45,107 nt of DNA from JADYZU01 sp964540965. GTDB lineage: Bacteria > Pseudomonadota > Alphaproteobacteria > Rhodobacterales > Rhodobacteraceae. This document shows positions 33,964 through 41,537 of the stretch, one piece after another. Every line of letters starts with the position of its first letter. The stretch's first letter is position 1. Under the pieces are notes generated by a model that saw only the letters and a list, made by a program, of their open reading frames with translations, was not told the DNA's origin and did not search any database. A program made the position numbers and the translations under genes. Where the stretch lies: NCBI GenBank assembly GCA_964540965.1, contig CAZIOT010000024.1, positions 1-45,107 on the forward strand. Direction: 5' to 3'.

Positions 33964-34269
33964 TTACCAGCTCGACTTGACCAGGCCCGGAATCTCGCCG
34001 TTCGAGCCAAGCTCGCGCAGCATGATCCGGCTGACCTTGAGCTTGCGGTAATAGGCGTGCGGACGCCCCGTAAGCTGGCAGCGGTTGTGGAGACGGGTGG
34101 CCGAGGAATTGCGCGGCAGTTCGGCAAGCTTGAGCGTTGCCTTGAACCGTTCTTCCACCGGCTTCGACTTGTCATTCGCGACGGCCTTGAGCGCGGCACG
34201 CTTGGCGGCATACTGGGCCACCATGCGCTCGCGCTTGGTCTCGCGTTCGATCATGGATTTCTTTGCCAT
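33964..34269 (-). CDS. rpsN: 30S ribosomal protein S14 (zinc-free form)
   Basis: A 101-residue protein of the small-subunit head. It has NSSATRLHNRCQLTGRPHAYYRKLKVSR, with a single cysteine instead of two CxxC pairs, so it is the long, zinc-independent form. AGGACAATGAT-type spacing upstream of the ATG includes GAGGACA. It follows rplE by 18 bp. Confidence 0.98.
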   Translation of the reverse strand: MAKKSMIERETKRERMVAQYAAKRAALKAVANDKSKPVEERFKATLKLAELPRNSSATRLHNRCQLTGRPHAYYRKLKVSRIMLRELGSNGEIPGLVKSSW

Positions 34270-34287
34270 ATCATTGTCCTCGCGAGA

Positions 34288-34851
34288 TCAGCTGTTGAAC
34301 GGCATCTGGAAGTGCTTGAGCAGCGCCTTCGCCTCTGCATCCGACTTGGCGTTGGTGCAGATCACGATGTCCATCCCCCAGACCTCATCAACCTTGTCAA
34401 AGTTGATTTCCGGGAAAATGATGTGCTCCTTGATGCCGAAGGCATAGTTGCCCCGGCCGTCGAAGGCCTTGCCCGACACGCCGCGGAAGTCGCGGACCCG
34501 CGGCAGCGCCACGGTGACCAGGCGGTCAAGGAATTCATACATGCGGTCGCCGCGCAGGGTGACCTTGGCGCCCAGCGGCATGCCTTCGCGAACGCGGAAA
34601 CCGGCGATCGACTTGGCGGCCTTGGTCACCACGGCCTTCTGGCCGGCGATGGTGGTCAGGTCGTCCTGCGCCGACTTGGCCTTCTTGCTGTCGCGCACGG
34701 CTTCGGCACCGGCCCCGATGTTCAGCACGATCTTGTCGAGCCGCGGGATCTGCATGTCGTTCTTGTAGCCGAATTCTTCCTTCAGGGCCGCGCGGATGCG
34801 GTCCTTGTAGGCGGCCTTGAGACGCGGGGTATAGTTCGCAGCGTCAAGCAT
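34288..34851 (-). CDS. rplE: 50S ribosomal protein L5
   Basis: A 187-residue protein binding 5S rRNA and contacting the P-site tRNA. It contains PRLDKIVLNIGAG, RVREGMPLGAKVTLRGDRMYEFLDRL and the GVSGKAFDGRGNYAFGIKEHIIFPEI region. Its ATG overlaps the rplX stop by one base (TGATG). Confidence 0.98.
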   Translation of the reverse strand: MLDAANYTPRLKAAYKDRIRAALKEEFGYKNDMQIPRLDKIVLNIGAGAEAVRDSKKAKSAQDDLTTIAGQKAVVTKAAKSIAGFRVREGMPLGAKVTLRGDRMYEFLDRLVTVALPRVRDFRGVSGKAFDGRGNYAFGIKEHIIFPEINFDKVDEVWGMDIVICTNAKSDAEAKALLKHFQMPFNS

Positions 34852-35156
34852 CAGATCGCCTCCCCGGTGGTCTTGGCAAAGCGGACCTTCTTGTCGCCAT
34901 CCATGCGGAAGCCGACGCGCGTGGCCTTGCCGTTCGAATCGACGATGGCCAGGTTCGACAAGTCGATCGGCATCGCCTTGGGCGTGCGGCCACCCTGCGT
35001 GGTCTGGGTCTGGCGCTGGTGGCGGATGGCGATGTTGACGCCGCCGACCACGGCCTTGCCGGCCTTGGGATCGACGCTTTCGATCTCGCCCTTCTTGCCC
35101 TTGTCCTTGCCGGCAAGGACGATGACCTTGTCACCCTTCCTGAGCTTGGCGGCCAT
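34851..35156 (-). CDS. rplX: 50S ribosomal protein L24
   Basis: A 101-residue protein that starts large-subunit assembly. The KOW motif is KLRKGDKVIVLAGKDKGKKGEI at the N-terminus. The ATG at 35156 overlaps the rplN stop by one base; a GTG just upstream (35159) is less likely. It overlaps rplE by one base, so all three are tightly coupled. Confidence 0.98.
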   Translation of the reverse strand: MAAKLRKGDKVIVLAGKDKGKKGEIESVDPKAGKAVVGGVNIAIRHQRQTQTTQGGRTPKAMPIDLSNLAIVDSNGKATRVGFRMDGDKKVRFAKTTGEAI

Positions 35157-35524
35157 CACAGCACCTCCGGCGCAAGCGAGATGATCTTCATGAAGTTCTT
35201 CGCCCGCAGTTCCCGGACCACCGGCCCGAAGATGCGGGTGCCAACCGGCTCGCCCTGGTTGTTCAGGATGACGGCGGCATTCTTGTCAAAGCGGATCAGC
35301 GTGCCGTCTTCACGGCGCACCGGGAACGAGGTCCGAACGACAACGGCCTTGCGGACGTCGCCCTTCTTCACGCGGCCCTTGGCGATGGCCTCTTTCACCG
35401 ACACCACGATGATGTCGCCGACAGAGGCATAACGGCGGTGCGAACCGCCCAGAACCTTGATGCACTGCACCCGGCGCGCGCCGGAGTTGTCAGCGACATC
35501 CAGATTGGTCTGCATCTGGATCAT
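35156..35524 (-). CDS. rplN: 50S ribosomal protein L14
   Basis: A 122-residue protein at the subunit interface. It begins MIQMQTNLDVADNSGARRV and has VSVKEAIAKGRVKKGDVRKAVVVRT and FDKNAAVILNNQGEPVGTRIFGPV. It lies 47 bp after rpsQ. GGGAGTAACCC precedes the ATG. Confidence 0.98.
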   Translation of the reverse strand: MIQMQTNLDVADNSGARRVQCIKVLGGSHRRYASVGDIIVVSVKEAIAKGRVKKGDVRKAVVVRTSFPVRREDGTLIRFDKNAAVILNNQGEPVGTRIFGPVVRELRAKNFMKIISLAPEVL

Positions 35525-35571
35525 GGGTTACTCCCGACCTTCAGGGCGATGCCCTGGGGTTTCGTTTGGGG

Positions 35572-35811
35572 TCATGCGGTCTGTTCGACCAGCACTTCCC
35601 AGCGTTTCGAGGCGGATTTCGGCGCGCATTCCTGGATGCGAACCGTGTCACCGGTCTTGAAGGTGTTGTTCTCGTCATGCGCCCGGTACTTCTTGGACGA
35701 ACGGACGGTCTTCTGCAGCACGGGGTGCTTGAAGCGGCGTTCGACCAGCACGGTCACGGTCTTGTCGTTCTTGTCCGAGGTGACGACACCCTGAAGGATA
35801 CGCTTGGGCAT
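35572..35811 (-). CDS. rpsQ: 30S ribosomal protein S17
   Basis: A 79-residue early-assembly protein of the small subunit. It has MPKRILQGVVTSDKNDKTVT, HPVLQKTVRSSKKYRAHDE and GDTVRIQECAP. It starts one base after the rpmC stop, so it is coupled to it. Confidence 0.98.
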   Translation of the reverse strand: MPKRILQGVVTSDKNDKTVTVLVERRFKHPVLQKTVRSSKKYRAHDENNTFKTGDTVRIQECAPKSASKRWEVLVEQTA

Positions 35812-35812
35812 C

Positions 35813-36025
35813 TTAAGCCTCCGACGCGGCCGCAGCCGCCTTTGCGTTGAGCGCGGTCAGCACGCGCGCGGTGTCGCGGCGGACGGCGCGGATGCGGGCG
35901 GTGTTCTCAAGCTGGCCGGTCGCCTGCTGGAAGCGCAGGTTGAACGATTCCTTCTTGAGCGCGACCAGATCATCGCGAAGCTGGTCCGGGGTCTTGGACC
36001 CCAGCTCCTTGGCGTTCTTCGCCAT
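35813..36025 (-). CDS. rpmC: 50S ribosomal protein L29
   Basis: A 70-residue helical protein near the tunnel exit, where it helps bind trigger factor and SRP. It has KTPDQLRDDLVALKKESFNLRFQQATGQLENTARIR, the family core, with an Ala-rich C-terminus. The ATG at 36025 has AAGGA 8 bp upstream. Normally it follows rplP directly; here nearly 4 kb separates them and a promoter lies upstream, so it heads the second unit. Confidence 0.96.
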   Translation of the reverse strand: MAKNAKELGSKTPDQLRDDLVALKKESFNLRFQQATGQLENTARIRAVRRDTARVLTALNAKAAAAASEA

Positions 36026-36102
36026 TGGGTTCTTCCTTTCAACACTCACCGGGACGCCCTGACGGGTCACGCCGATTCCGGTGGAGATGGCAATGAGCGG
36101 TC

Positions 36103-36131
36103 CCCTTAGACGGGGGGCGCGGGAAAGGCAA
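36103..36131 (-). promoter_or_regulatory. Promoter of rpmC-rpsQ...rpmD
   Basis: On the minus strand TTGCCT (36131-36126), 17 bp and TAAGGG (36108-36103) give a start near 36096 and a leader of about 70 nt. The form is like the rpsM promoter (TTGACG-N17-TAGGGA), and again the final T of the -10 is missing. Confidence 0.6.
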
Positions 36132-36229
36132 GGGCTATCGTCGAATAGGTCCATGAGGGTGCCCCGCGACTTCTGCCGGCCTTGCCGATAGATGGCGCGA
36201 TACCGCGCTGGACTGGACTGAAACCGGAT

Positions 36230-36243
36230 GCAACAACTGTTGC
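36230..36243. promoter_or_regulatory. 14-bp palindrome before the RTX-like gene
   Basis: GCAACA-AC-TGTTGC lies 25 bp before the start codon at 36269. It could be a repressor operator for that gene. No matching regulator is known in the window. Confidence 0.35.
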
Positions 36244-36268
36244 GTCAACGTTTTGTGGGGAATCGGCG

Positions 36269-37954
36269 ATGTTTGCATTGCTCCTGACCTTCCTTGTGGG
36301 CTTTGGCCTGATCGCCTCTGTCACCGGATCCTCGTCCGGTGACGATGACGACGACACGCAACCCCTCCCCGACCGTGATCTGGAAAGCGGCCAGACGCGG
36401 CACGGCGGCCCCGGCGACAACACCTATGCTTCCTCGGACGAACTGCACGACATCAGCATCAACGGCCACGGTGGCGACGACTGCTTTGACCTGATCGTCA
36501 GCGATTCGACCCTGATGGGCGGCTACGGCGCCGACCAGATGAACGTTGAGGCCACCAATGCGACGATCCATGGCGGCACCGGGCGTGACACGCTGACGGT
36601 TGACCTGGACGGCACGGGCAACACCGTCACGGGCGGCGGCGGCGACGACACGATTCAGGGCCACGTCACCGGGACGAGCGTTTTGGCGGGCCGCGGTGCC
36701 GATCACCTTGACCTGCACATCACGAACGCAACCACGCCCGACGACCCGACCGGGCCGGTGCGTATCGACGCCGGCGGCGGCAGCGACGACGTAAACCTTG
36801 CGGTTGACCTGACCTCCACCCTTGCCGCGCCCGTCGTGACCGGCGGCGCGGGCGCGGATGCGATCAACCTTACCGTCAATCTGGACGGCGTACCGACCGA
36901 TTTCCTCTCGGGCCGCCCGGTTGAAAGCACGCGCCTGCTGACCGTCGAGGATTTCGTGGCGGGGCGCGACGAACTGAATGTCGATCTGGCCTTTGGCAGC
37001 ACACCCACCCTATTGCACGGCATCGACCTGATCGAACGCGCCGGCGGCACCGATGTGGTGTTGTCCTTTGCCGCGCCGGGGCACGAGGGCGGCCTGTTCG
37101 AAGGCGTGATCCGCCTGAACGGCGTCACCGGCCTGACCGCCGCCGACCTTGGCCTGCCCGATGCCCGTGAATTCGACGGAGAGCCGGTGATCGCGACCTC
37201 GGGCGCGACGACCACGGGGGCGTCCGGCGATGACCTGATCCTGACCGACGGCGCGTTGACCGACGCCTCGATCCGCGGAGCGGCGGGCGACGACACTATC
37301 CTGGGCTATGCCGACCAGTCCCGCATCATCGGCGGCGACGGCGACGATACCATCGCCGTGGGCGGCACCGACCTGCTCATCCGCGGCGGAGAGGGCGACG
37401 ACACCATCAACATGGGCGGCGACGGCGAACCCGCCCCGATGGGCTGGGCGGGGACAGTCCAGGGCGATGCCGGCAACGATACCATAGGTCTGGCCTGGGA
37501 TTACTCCGTCGACCTGTCCCGCGCGGCCGAGGGGGGCGACGGCGACGATACTTTCGTCATCACCACCTATGTCGGCAACAACGGCCCGGCGTTCGGCTCG
37601 GTGGCTCCCGTCGCCAGCGGCGGCGAAGGGGCGGATGTATTCGACATCTTCCTGCGCGGCGGTGGCGTTTCGACCGACCCCGATGGCAATGCCCTGCCCG
37701 CCTCGGGCCCGATCATGACCATCGCCGATTTCGACCCTGCCGAGGATGTGCTGACGATCGACCTGACCGGAGAGGTCGGGGGCCTGCCGCTCGAAAGCGC
37801 ATCCCTGGTCGAGGATCCGGCCGGCGGATTTACCGATGTCCTGCTGCGCTACACGATCCCCGGGGGCGGGGTACAGGAAGGGTCGATCCGGCTGATGGGC
37901 GTCACCGGGCTGGGCGCCGGCGACCTGACGCTTGTCCTGCCGGCGGCGGCATAG
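36269..37954 (+). CDS. Membrane-anchored RTX-like calcium-binding protein with two repeated halves
   Basis: A predicted 561-residue protein. A hydrophobic N-terminus (MFALLLTFLVGFGLIASV) is followed by a Ser/Asp-rich linker (GSSSGDDDDD). Calcium-binding nonapeptide-like units follow: GGGGDDTIQG, GGDGDDTIAVGG, GGEGDDTINMGG, GDAGNDTIGLA and EGGDGDDTFVI. The protein looks like two copies of one ~250-residue module: each ends with an F-x-x-x-x-D-x-L-x-x-D segment (VEDFVAGRDELNVDL, IADFDPAEDVLTIDL) and then IRLNGVTGLTAADLGL or IRLMGVTGLGAGDLTL. The ATG at 36269 is preferred over 36182 because the hydrophobic anchor then begins the protein and GGGGAATC precedes it. The role is unknown, possibly surface attachment. 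It interrupts the ribosomal cluster on the opposite strand. Confidence 0.8.
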   Translation: MFALLLTFLVGFGLIASVTGSSSGDDDDDTQPLPDRDLESGQTRHGGPGDNTYASSDELHDISINGHGGDDCFDLIVSDSTLMGGYGADQMNVEATNATIHGGTGRDTLTVDLDGTGNTVTGGGGDDTIQGHVTGTSVLAGRGADHLDLHITNATTPDDPTGPVRIDAGGGSDDVNLAVDLTSTLAAPVVTGGAGADAINLTVNLDGVPTDFLSGRPVESTRLLTVEDFVAGRDELNVDLAFGSTPTLLHGIDLIERAGGTDVVLSFAAPGHEGGLFEGVIRLNGVTGLTAADLGLPDAREFDGEPVIATSGATTTGASGDDLILTDGALTDASIRGAAGDDTILGYADQSRIIGGDGDDTIAVGGTDLLIRGGEGDDTINMGGDGEPAPMGWAGTVQGDAGNDTIGLAWDYSVDLSRAAEGGDGDDTFVITTYVGNNGPAFGSVAPVASGGEGADVFDIFLRGGGVSTDPDGNALPASGPIMTIADFDPAEDVLTIDLTGEVGGLPLESASLVEDPAGGFTDVLLRYTIPGGGVQEGSIRLMGVTGLGAGDLTLVLPAAA

Positions 37955-37967
37955 CGCCGCGCCCCCT

Positions 37968-37999
37968 GGCGCGGCAGGCGGCCTGTTTGCTGCCGCGCC
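37968..37999. terminator. Hairpin after the RTX-like gene
   Basis: 10-bp arms GGCGCGGCAG/CTGCCGCGCC with a 12-nt loop lie 13 bp after the stop, in the 154-bp space between two convergent genes. No T-run follows. Confidence 0.45.
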
Positions 38000-38108
38000 G
38001 CCTTGCAGGATCGGCGATGTCGGGATGGCCTGGACTGATCCGCGTCACGCGCGCGGACACCGGCGACCCGACGCCGGGCAGTCCGGCAAACGGCACAAGG
38101 CGCTTCCC

Positions 38109-38729
38109 TTACCCCCACCCGTAATTGAAGCTGACGCTGATCCGGTCATCTTCCGACATGTTCATCGGCACCTCATGGCGCAGCCAGCTTTCCCAGAGCA
38201 GCACCTCGCCCACCTCGGGCCGGATGGTGACATGGCGCCGCTGGTCGGCGGGGGCGTTGCCGCGCAGGACCGGCGCGTTCATCGTCATCGCCAGCCGCGG
38301 ATCCTCGAACTTGATCGCGGCCGAGCCTTCGGGCAGCGCGACATAGGTCGTGCCCGAAATCACCGATTGCGGATGGATATGGCTGCCATGGCTGCCGCCT
38401 TCGGGCAGGATGTTGATCCACAGTGAATCGCATTTCAGTTTCCGCTCGCCCAGGTCGTAGCCGATGTCATCGACAAAGACCGCAACATGGCGGTCCAGCG
38501 ACTTGACCAGCGAGGCAAAGATCGGGAACCGCCACGGCAGGTCGTTCAGCGAGGCATAGGACGTATAGCCCGGATAGCCGTTGGCCTCGCACCACTCCTG
38601 CCCGGCCTCGTCATCGCCGGCGATGGACAGGCAGGAGGATTCAAGCTCGGCCCCGTCGATCTTCGGCTTCTGGTCGGACAGGGCGGCGCGGTAGAGGCGG
38701 GTGACGAAGAGGGAGGAGATGTCGGGCAT
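38109..38729 (-). CDS. 2OG-Fe(II) oxygenase-like protein
   Basis: A predicted 206-residue protein of the putative 2-oxoglutarate/iron oxygenase family seen in many alphaproteobacteria and phages. Probable iron ligands lie in GSHGSHIHPQSVISG and in LRHEVPMN near the C-terminus; LWINILPEGG and GTTYVALPEGSAAIKFEDPR are typical of the family. The start is taken as 38729 (MPDISSLFVTRLYR); 38744 (MPRDPMPD) is possible. The substrate is unknown. Confidence 0.75.
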   Translation of the reverse strand: MPDISSLFVTRLYRAALSDQKPKIDGAELESSCLSIAGDDEAGQEWCEANGYPGYTSYASLNDLPWRFPIFASLVKSLDRHVAVFVDDIGYDLGERKLKCDSLWINILPEGGSHGSHIHPQSVISGTTYVALPEGSAAIKFEDPRLAMTMNAPVLRGNAPADQRRHVTIRPEVGEVLLWESWLRHEVPMNMSEDDRISVSFNYGWG

Positions 38730-38745
38730 GGGATCACGCGGCAAT

Positions 38746-38844
38746 CGTGGGTTTCACCCACGCTACGACCACGGATCAGGCACGCCCGCAATGAAAAACG
38801 CCCGCCGGTTTCCCGGCGGGCGCGTAGCGTGGGTGAAACCCACG
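38746..38844. repeat. 22-bp inverted repeat of the GTGGGTGAAACCCAC family
   Basis: The 22-bp sequence at 38746-38767 is the exact reverse complement of 38823-38844; each is itself nearly palindromic (CGTGGGTTTCACCCACG core). Between them is the hairpin 38799-38822. The pair frames the gap between the oxygenase-like gene and the duplicated rplP tail. Confidence 0.75.
38799..38822 (-). terminator. Terminator block, copy A (probably the original rplP terminator)
   Basis: 10-bp arms CGCCCGCCGG/CCGGCGGGCG with a tetraloop. On the minus strand it is followed by TTTTTCATT, a real T-run, so this is the most functional of three copies (also 39430-39453 and 39959-39982). Confidence 0.75.
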
Positions 38845-38850
38845 AGATCC

Positions 38851-38886
38851 TTACCAGTCCTCGCGGACCACAGTGCGGGTCTTGAC
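38851..38886 (-). pseudogene. Duplicated 3' end of rplP
   Basis: 36 bp encode VKTRTVVREDW plus stop and differ by one base from the real rplP end at 40012-40047. Homology fades just beyond. It is followed on the minus strand by terminator copy A. It is a fragment, not a gene, and shows that sequence was inserted at the end of rplP with duplication. Confidence 0.85.
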
Positions 38887-38974
38887 CGTTGGCTTGCACG
38901 CCTGTCCACTATCCCGATCCAGAGGGCCATTGCGCTGCGCCCTCTTTGCCACCCACACCAGCCAGTGCCGCCAC

Positions 38975-39421
38975 ATGAACCCTACAACCGAGCACGGCGC
39001 GTATGCATATCTGACCGTGACCTGCCAGTCCCCTTTGGCCGAGGTAGAGGCATGGATGGGAATTGCCGGGGGATCAGGGTCTTGGAGCGTCGGAGACCCG
39101 CGCAAGAACGCGAAATACGGAAATTACTCATTCACCATGTGGTGTCTGGGCAGCGGGATCGACCAAGGACTGCCGTTGGACGACCATCTGCGCGCCATCT
39201 GGCCCCATCTGCCGCCACTCCGCGATGCACTGTGGAAGCTCCCCGCAGACTGGCTTGCCCGGGTCGCCTGCGTCGCCCGGTTCGCTTCACCGAACGATGC
39301 CTTCGCGATCTCGGCAGGCCATTATCGCGTCGCGGCAAGCTACAACCTGGACTTGGATTGCGACTTCTACTTTGACGACGAGTCTGCCTTCGACGCCGAT
39401 GGCAACCTGCGCTTCCCCTGA
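38975..39421 (+). CDS. DUF4279 domain protein
   Basis: A predicted 148-residue cytoplasmic protein of the DUF4279 family, with a pattern of HLRAIWPHLPPLRDAL, then an F-x-I-S-A-like strand (AFAISAGHYRVAASYNLDLDCDFYF). Function unknown; relatives are often seen near toxin immunity or mobile genes. The ATG at 38975 (MNPTTEHGAYAYLTV) fits the domain start; no strong ribosome site is visible. Codon use is less biased than in the ribosomal genes, suggesting recent entry. It lies between terminator copies A and B. Confidence 0.65.
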   Translation: MNPTTEHGAYAYLTVTCQSPLAEVEAWMGIAGGSGSWSVGDPRKNAKYGNYSFTMWCLGSGIDQGLPLDDHLRAIWPHLPPLRDALWKLPADWLARVACVARFASPNDAFAISAGHYRVAASYNLDLDCDFYFDDESAFDADGNLRFP

Positions 39422-39429
39422 AACCAGAA

Positions 39430-39453
39430 CGCCCGCCGGTTTCCCGGCGGGCG
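39430..39453. terminator. Terminator block, copy B
   Basis: Same 10-bp stem and tetraloop as copies A and C, 8 bp after the DUF4279 stop. It shares GTAGCG-GGGTGAAACCCACGAGATCC with copy A on one side and AAACCAGAACG with copy C on the other, so it is a chimera of the two. Confidence 0.7.
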
Positions 39454-39541
39454 TTGTAGCGAGGGTGAAACCCACGAGATCCCTACCAAGGGTTGGCAGA
39501 TTGCCCATCCTGCCGAACGGCCCCGCACAAGGGAACAGCCG

Positions 39542-39901
39542 CTATTGCAGGGCGCCGCAGCCTCCATCGGCATAGTCGAAGTAGTCCCGCAGATAGGTTC
39601 CGATAAAGCCACCCGAGCGGATGGTCACGGCGAGATAGGCGGGCTCCGCGTCGGCCACAAAGACGCGCACGGCCTCCTTGAATTCTGCCGTGAATTGATC
39701 GCAGAGGAGCTGGGGGGCGCCTTCCAGTGCGTCCAGCCCGCCTTCTGGCAAGGCCGAAGCAACAAAGACCAGCTCCACCCCCCAGCCGCGCCTCTGGTTC
39801 CACATATTGCCCGCAGCTTGAAAGTCGAACCGCACATCCTGGGCGAGTGCAGGCAGACCGCAGACGGCAAGTGCCGACATCAAGACCAATCGAAATCGCA
39901 T
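39542..39901 (-). CDS. Small secreted hypothetical protein
   Basis: A predicted 119-residue protein with a signal peptide (MRFRLVLMSALAVCGLPALAQ, cleavage after the ALA). The mature part has two cysteines (in LLCDQF and GGCGAL) and a beta-rich pattern (YLAVTIRSGGFIGTYLRDYF). No family recognised. The start at 39901 is preferred because AGGG is 6 bp upstream; 39907 and 39922 are in-frame alternatives. It lies between terminator copies B and C, in the same orientation as rplP. Confidence 0.6.
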   Translation of the reverse strand: MRFRLVLMSALAVCGLPALAQDVRFDFQAAGNMWNQRRGWGVELVFVASALPEGGLDALEGAPQLLCDQFTAEFKEAVRVFVADAEPAYLAVTIRSGGFIGTYLRDYFDYADGGCGALQ

Positions 39902-39958
39902 TCTCATCCCTGTCCCAGACAAAGTGTCGGTCGCCGGCGCGCGGGTGTCAAACCAGAA

Positions 39959-39982
39959 CGCCCGCCGGTTTCCCGGCGGGCG
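39959..39982 (-). terminator. Terminator block, copy C, after rplP
   Basis: 10-bp arms CGCCCGCCGG/CCGGCGGGCG and a tetraloop, 29 bp after the rplP stop. On the minus strand TTCTGGTTT follows, weaker than copy A. It should end the rpsJ-rplP unit. Confidence 0.7.
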
Positions 39983-40011
39983 TGTAGGGTGGGAGTCATC
40001 CCGCCGTATCC

Positions 40012-40425
40012 TTACCAGTCCTCGCGGACCACGGTGCGGGTCTTGACCGGAAGCTTCATCGCGCCAAGGCGCAGGGCCTCGCGGGCGATTTCCTCGGTCA
40101 CGCCGTCGATCTCGAACATCATCCGGCCCGGCTTGACCTTGCAGACCCAGCGGTCGATCGAGCCCTTGCCCGAGCCCATCCGCACTTCGATCGGCTTGGC
40201 CGACACCGGAACGTCCGGGAAAATGCGGATCCAGACCCGGCCCTGGCGCTTCATGTAGCGGGTGATCGCGCGGCGGGCCGCCTCGATCTGCCGCGCGGTG
40301 ACGCGTTCGGGTTCGGTCGACTTCAGGCCGTAGGTGCCGAAGTTCAGTTCGGAACCGCCCTTGGCATCGCCATGGATGCGGCCCTTGAACTGCTTGCGGA
40401 ATTTGGTGCGCTTTGGTTGCAGCAT
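40012..40425 (-). CDS. rplP: 50S ribosomal protein L16
   Basis: A 137-residue protein needed for the A-site region. It has MLQPKRTKFRKQFKGRIHG, RQIEAARRAITRYMKRQGRVWIRIFPDVPVS and KPIEVRMGSGKGS. Its last 36 bp are copied at 38851-38886. It ends the first ribosomal unit; rpmC, its normal neighbour, is about 4 kb away. Confidence 0.98.
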   Translation of the reverse strand: MLQPKRTKFRKQFKGRIHGDAKGGSELNFGTYGLKSTEPERVTARQIEAARRAITRYMKRQGRVWIRIFPDVPVSAKPIEVRMGSGKGSIDRWVCKVKPGRMMFEIDGVTEEIAREALRLGAMKLPVKTRTVVREDW

Positions 40426-40438
40426 CTTGTCTTACTCC

Positions 40439-41155
40439 TCAGCGGTCGCGGCGTTCGGGGCGCGCGCCACGGGGAATCGCACCATCCTGAAGCTCGGCCG
40501 ACTTGCGGTCGCGGGCCTGGGGATCGTGCTCCATGATCTCGCCCTTGAAGATCCAGACCTTGATCCCGATGATTCCATAGGGGGTCATGGCTTCGGACAA
40601 AGCATAGTCGATATCGGCCCGCAGGGTATGCAGGGGCACGCGGCCCTCGCGGTACCATTCGGTCCGGGCGATTTCGGCACCGCCAAGGCGGCCCGAGACG
40701 TTGACCCGGATGCCAAGCGCACCCATGCGCATCGCGTTCTGCACGGCGCGCTTCATGGCGCGGCGGAACGAAACCCGGCGCTCGAGCTGCTGGGCAATCG
40801 ATTCGCCCACCAGCGCGGCGTCAAGCTCGGGCTTGCGCACTTCGACGATGTTCAGGTGCAGTTCCGACTTGGTGAACTGCGCCAGCTTCTTGCGCAGCGT
40901 CTCGATGTCGGCGCCCTTCTTGCCGATGATGACGCCGGGGCGGGCGGCGTGGATCGTGACGCGGCACTTGCGGTGCGGACGTTCGATGATCACGCGGCTG
41001 ATGCCGGCCTGCTTGGCCTCTTTCTTGACGAAGTCCTTGATCTTGAGGTCTTCGAGCAGAAGGTTGCCGTATTCCTTCGTCGGCGCGAACCAACGGCTGT
41101 CCCAGGTCCGGTTGACCTGAAGACGCATCCCGACGGGATTGACCTTGTTACCCAT
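40439..41155 (-). CDS. rpsC: 30S ribosomal protein S3
   Basis: A 238-residue protein at the mRNA entry channel. The KH domain has RPGVIIGKKGADIETLRKKL. ALRADIDYALSEAMTPYGIIGIKVWIFKGE closes the fold, and a basic tail (GARPERRDR) follows. It overlaps rplV by 8 bp. Confidence 0.98.
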   Translation of the reverse strand: MGNKVNPVGMRLQVNRTWDSRWFAPTKEYGNLLLEDLKIKDFVKKEAKQAGISRVIIERPHRKCRVTIHAARPGVIIGKKGADIETLRKKLAQFTKSELHLNIVEVRKPELDAALVGESIAQQLERRVSFRRAMKRAVQNAMRMGALGIRVNVSGRLGGAEIARTEWYREGRVPLHTLRADIDYALSEAMTPYGIIGIKVWIFKGEIMEHDPQARDRKSAELQDGAIPRGARPERRDR

Positions 41156-41534
41156 TGGCGACTTCCTCGATCTGACGGACCTTGATCGTGATTTCCGAGA
41201 ACGGCTTCAGGATCTTGCCGTAACGACCACGGGCACGCGGGCGACCGCGCTTCATGATCAGGTTCTTGCCGACCCAGGCTTCGGCGACGACAAGGCTGTC
41301 GACGTCGAGGCTGTGGTTGTTCTCGGCATTCGCGATCGCGGACTGAAGGCACTTCTTCACGTCCTGGGCGATCCGCTTTTTCGAGAAGGTGAGGTCGGCA
41401 AGCGCCTTGTCCACCTTCTTGCCACGGATCAGCGCGGCCACGAGGTTCAGTTTCTGCGGGCTGGTGCGAAGCATGCGGATCTTGGCCATCGCTTCGTTGT
41501 CAGCCACGCGGCGGGGGTTCTTTTCCTGTGCCAT
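41148..41534 (-). CDS. rplV: 50S ribosomal protein L22
   Basis: A 128-residue tunnel protein with IRGKKVDKALADLTFSKKRIAQDV and the loop region VAEAWVGKNLIMKRGRPRARGRYGKI that lines the exit tunnel and is where erythromycin-resistance changes occur. It overlaps rpsC and follows rpsS by 3 bp. Confidence 0.98.
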   Translation of the reverse strand: MAQEKNPRRVADNEAMAKIRMLRTSPQKLNLVAALIRGKKVDKALADLTFSKKRIAQDVKKCLQSAIANAENNHSLDVDSLVVAEAWVGKNLIMKRGRPRARGRYGKILKPFSEITIKVRQIEEVANG

Positions 41535-41537
41535 GGC

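Noticed and set aside
38851..39105. Second rplP-like gene on the minus strand
   Set aside because: Only the last 11 codons match L16; the rest has no homology and runs opposite the DUF4279 gene. It is a duplicated fragment.
38746..40004. CRISPR array from the repeated blocks
   Set aside because: Three copies are too few, spacing is several hundred bp and genes lie between them; no cas genes are present.
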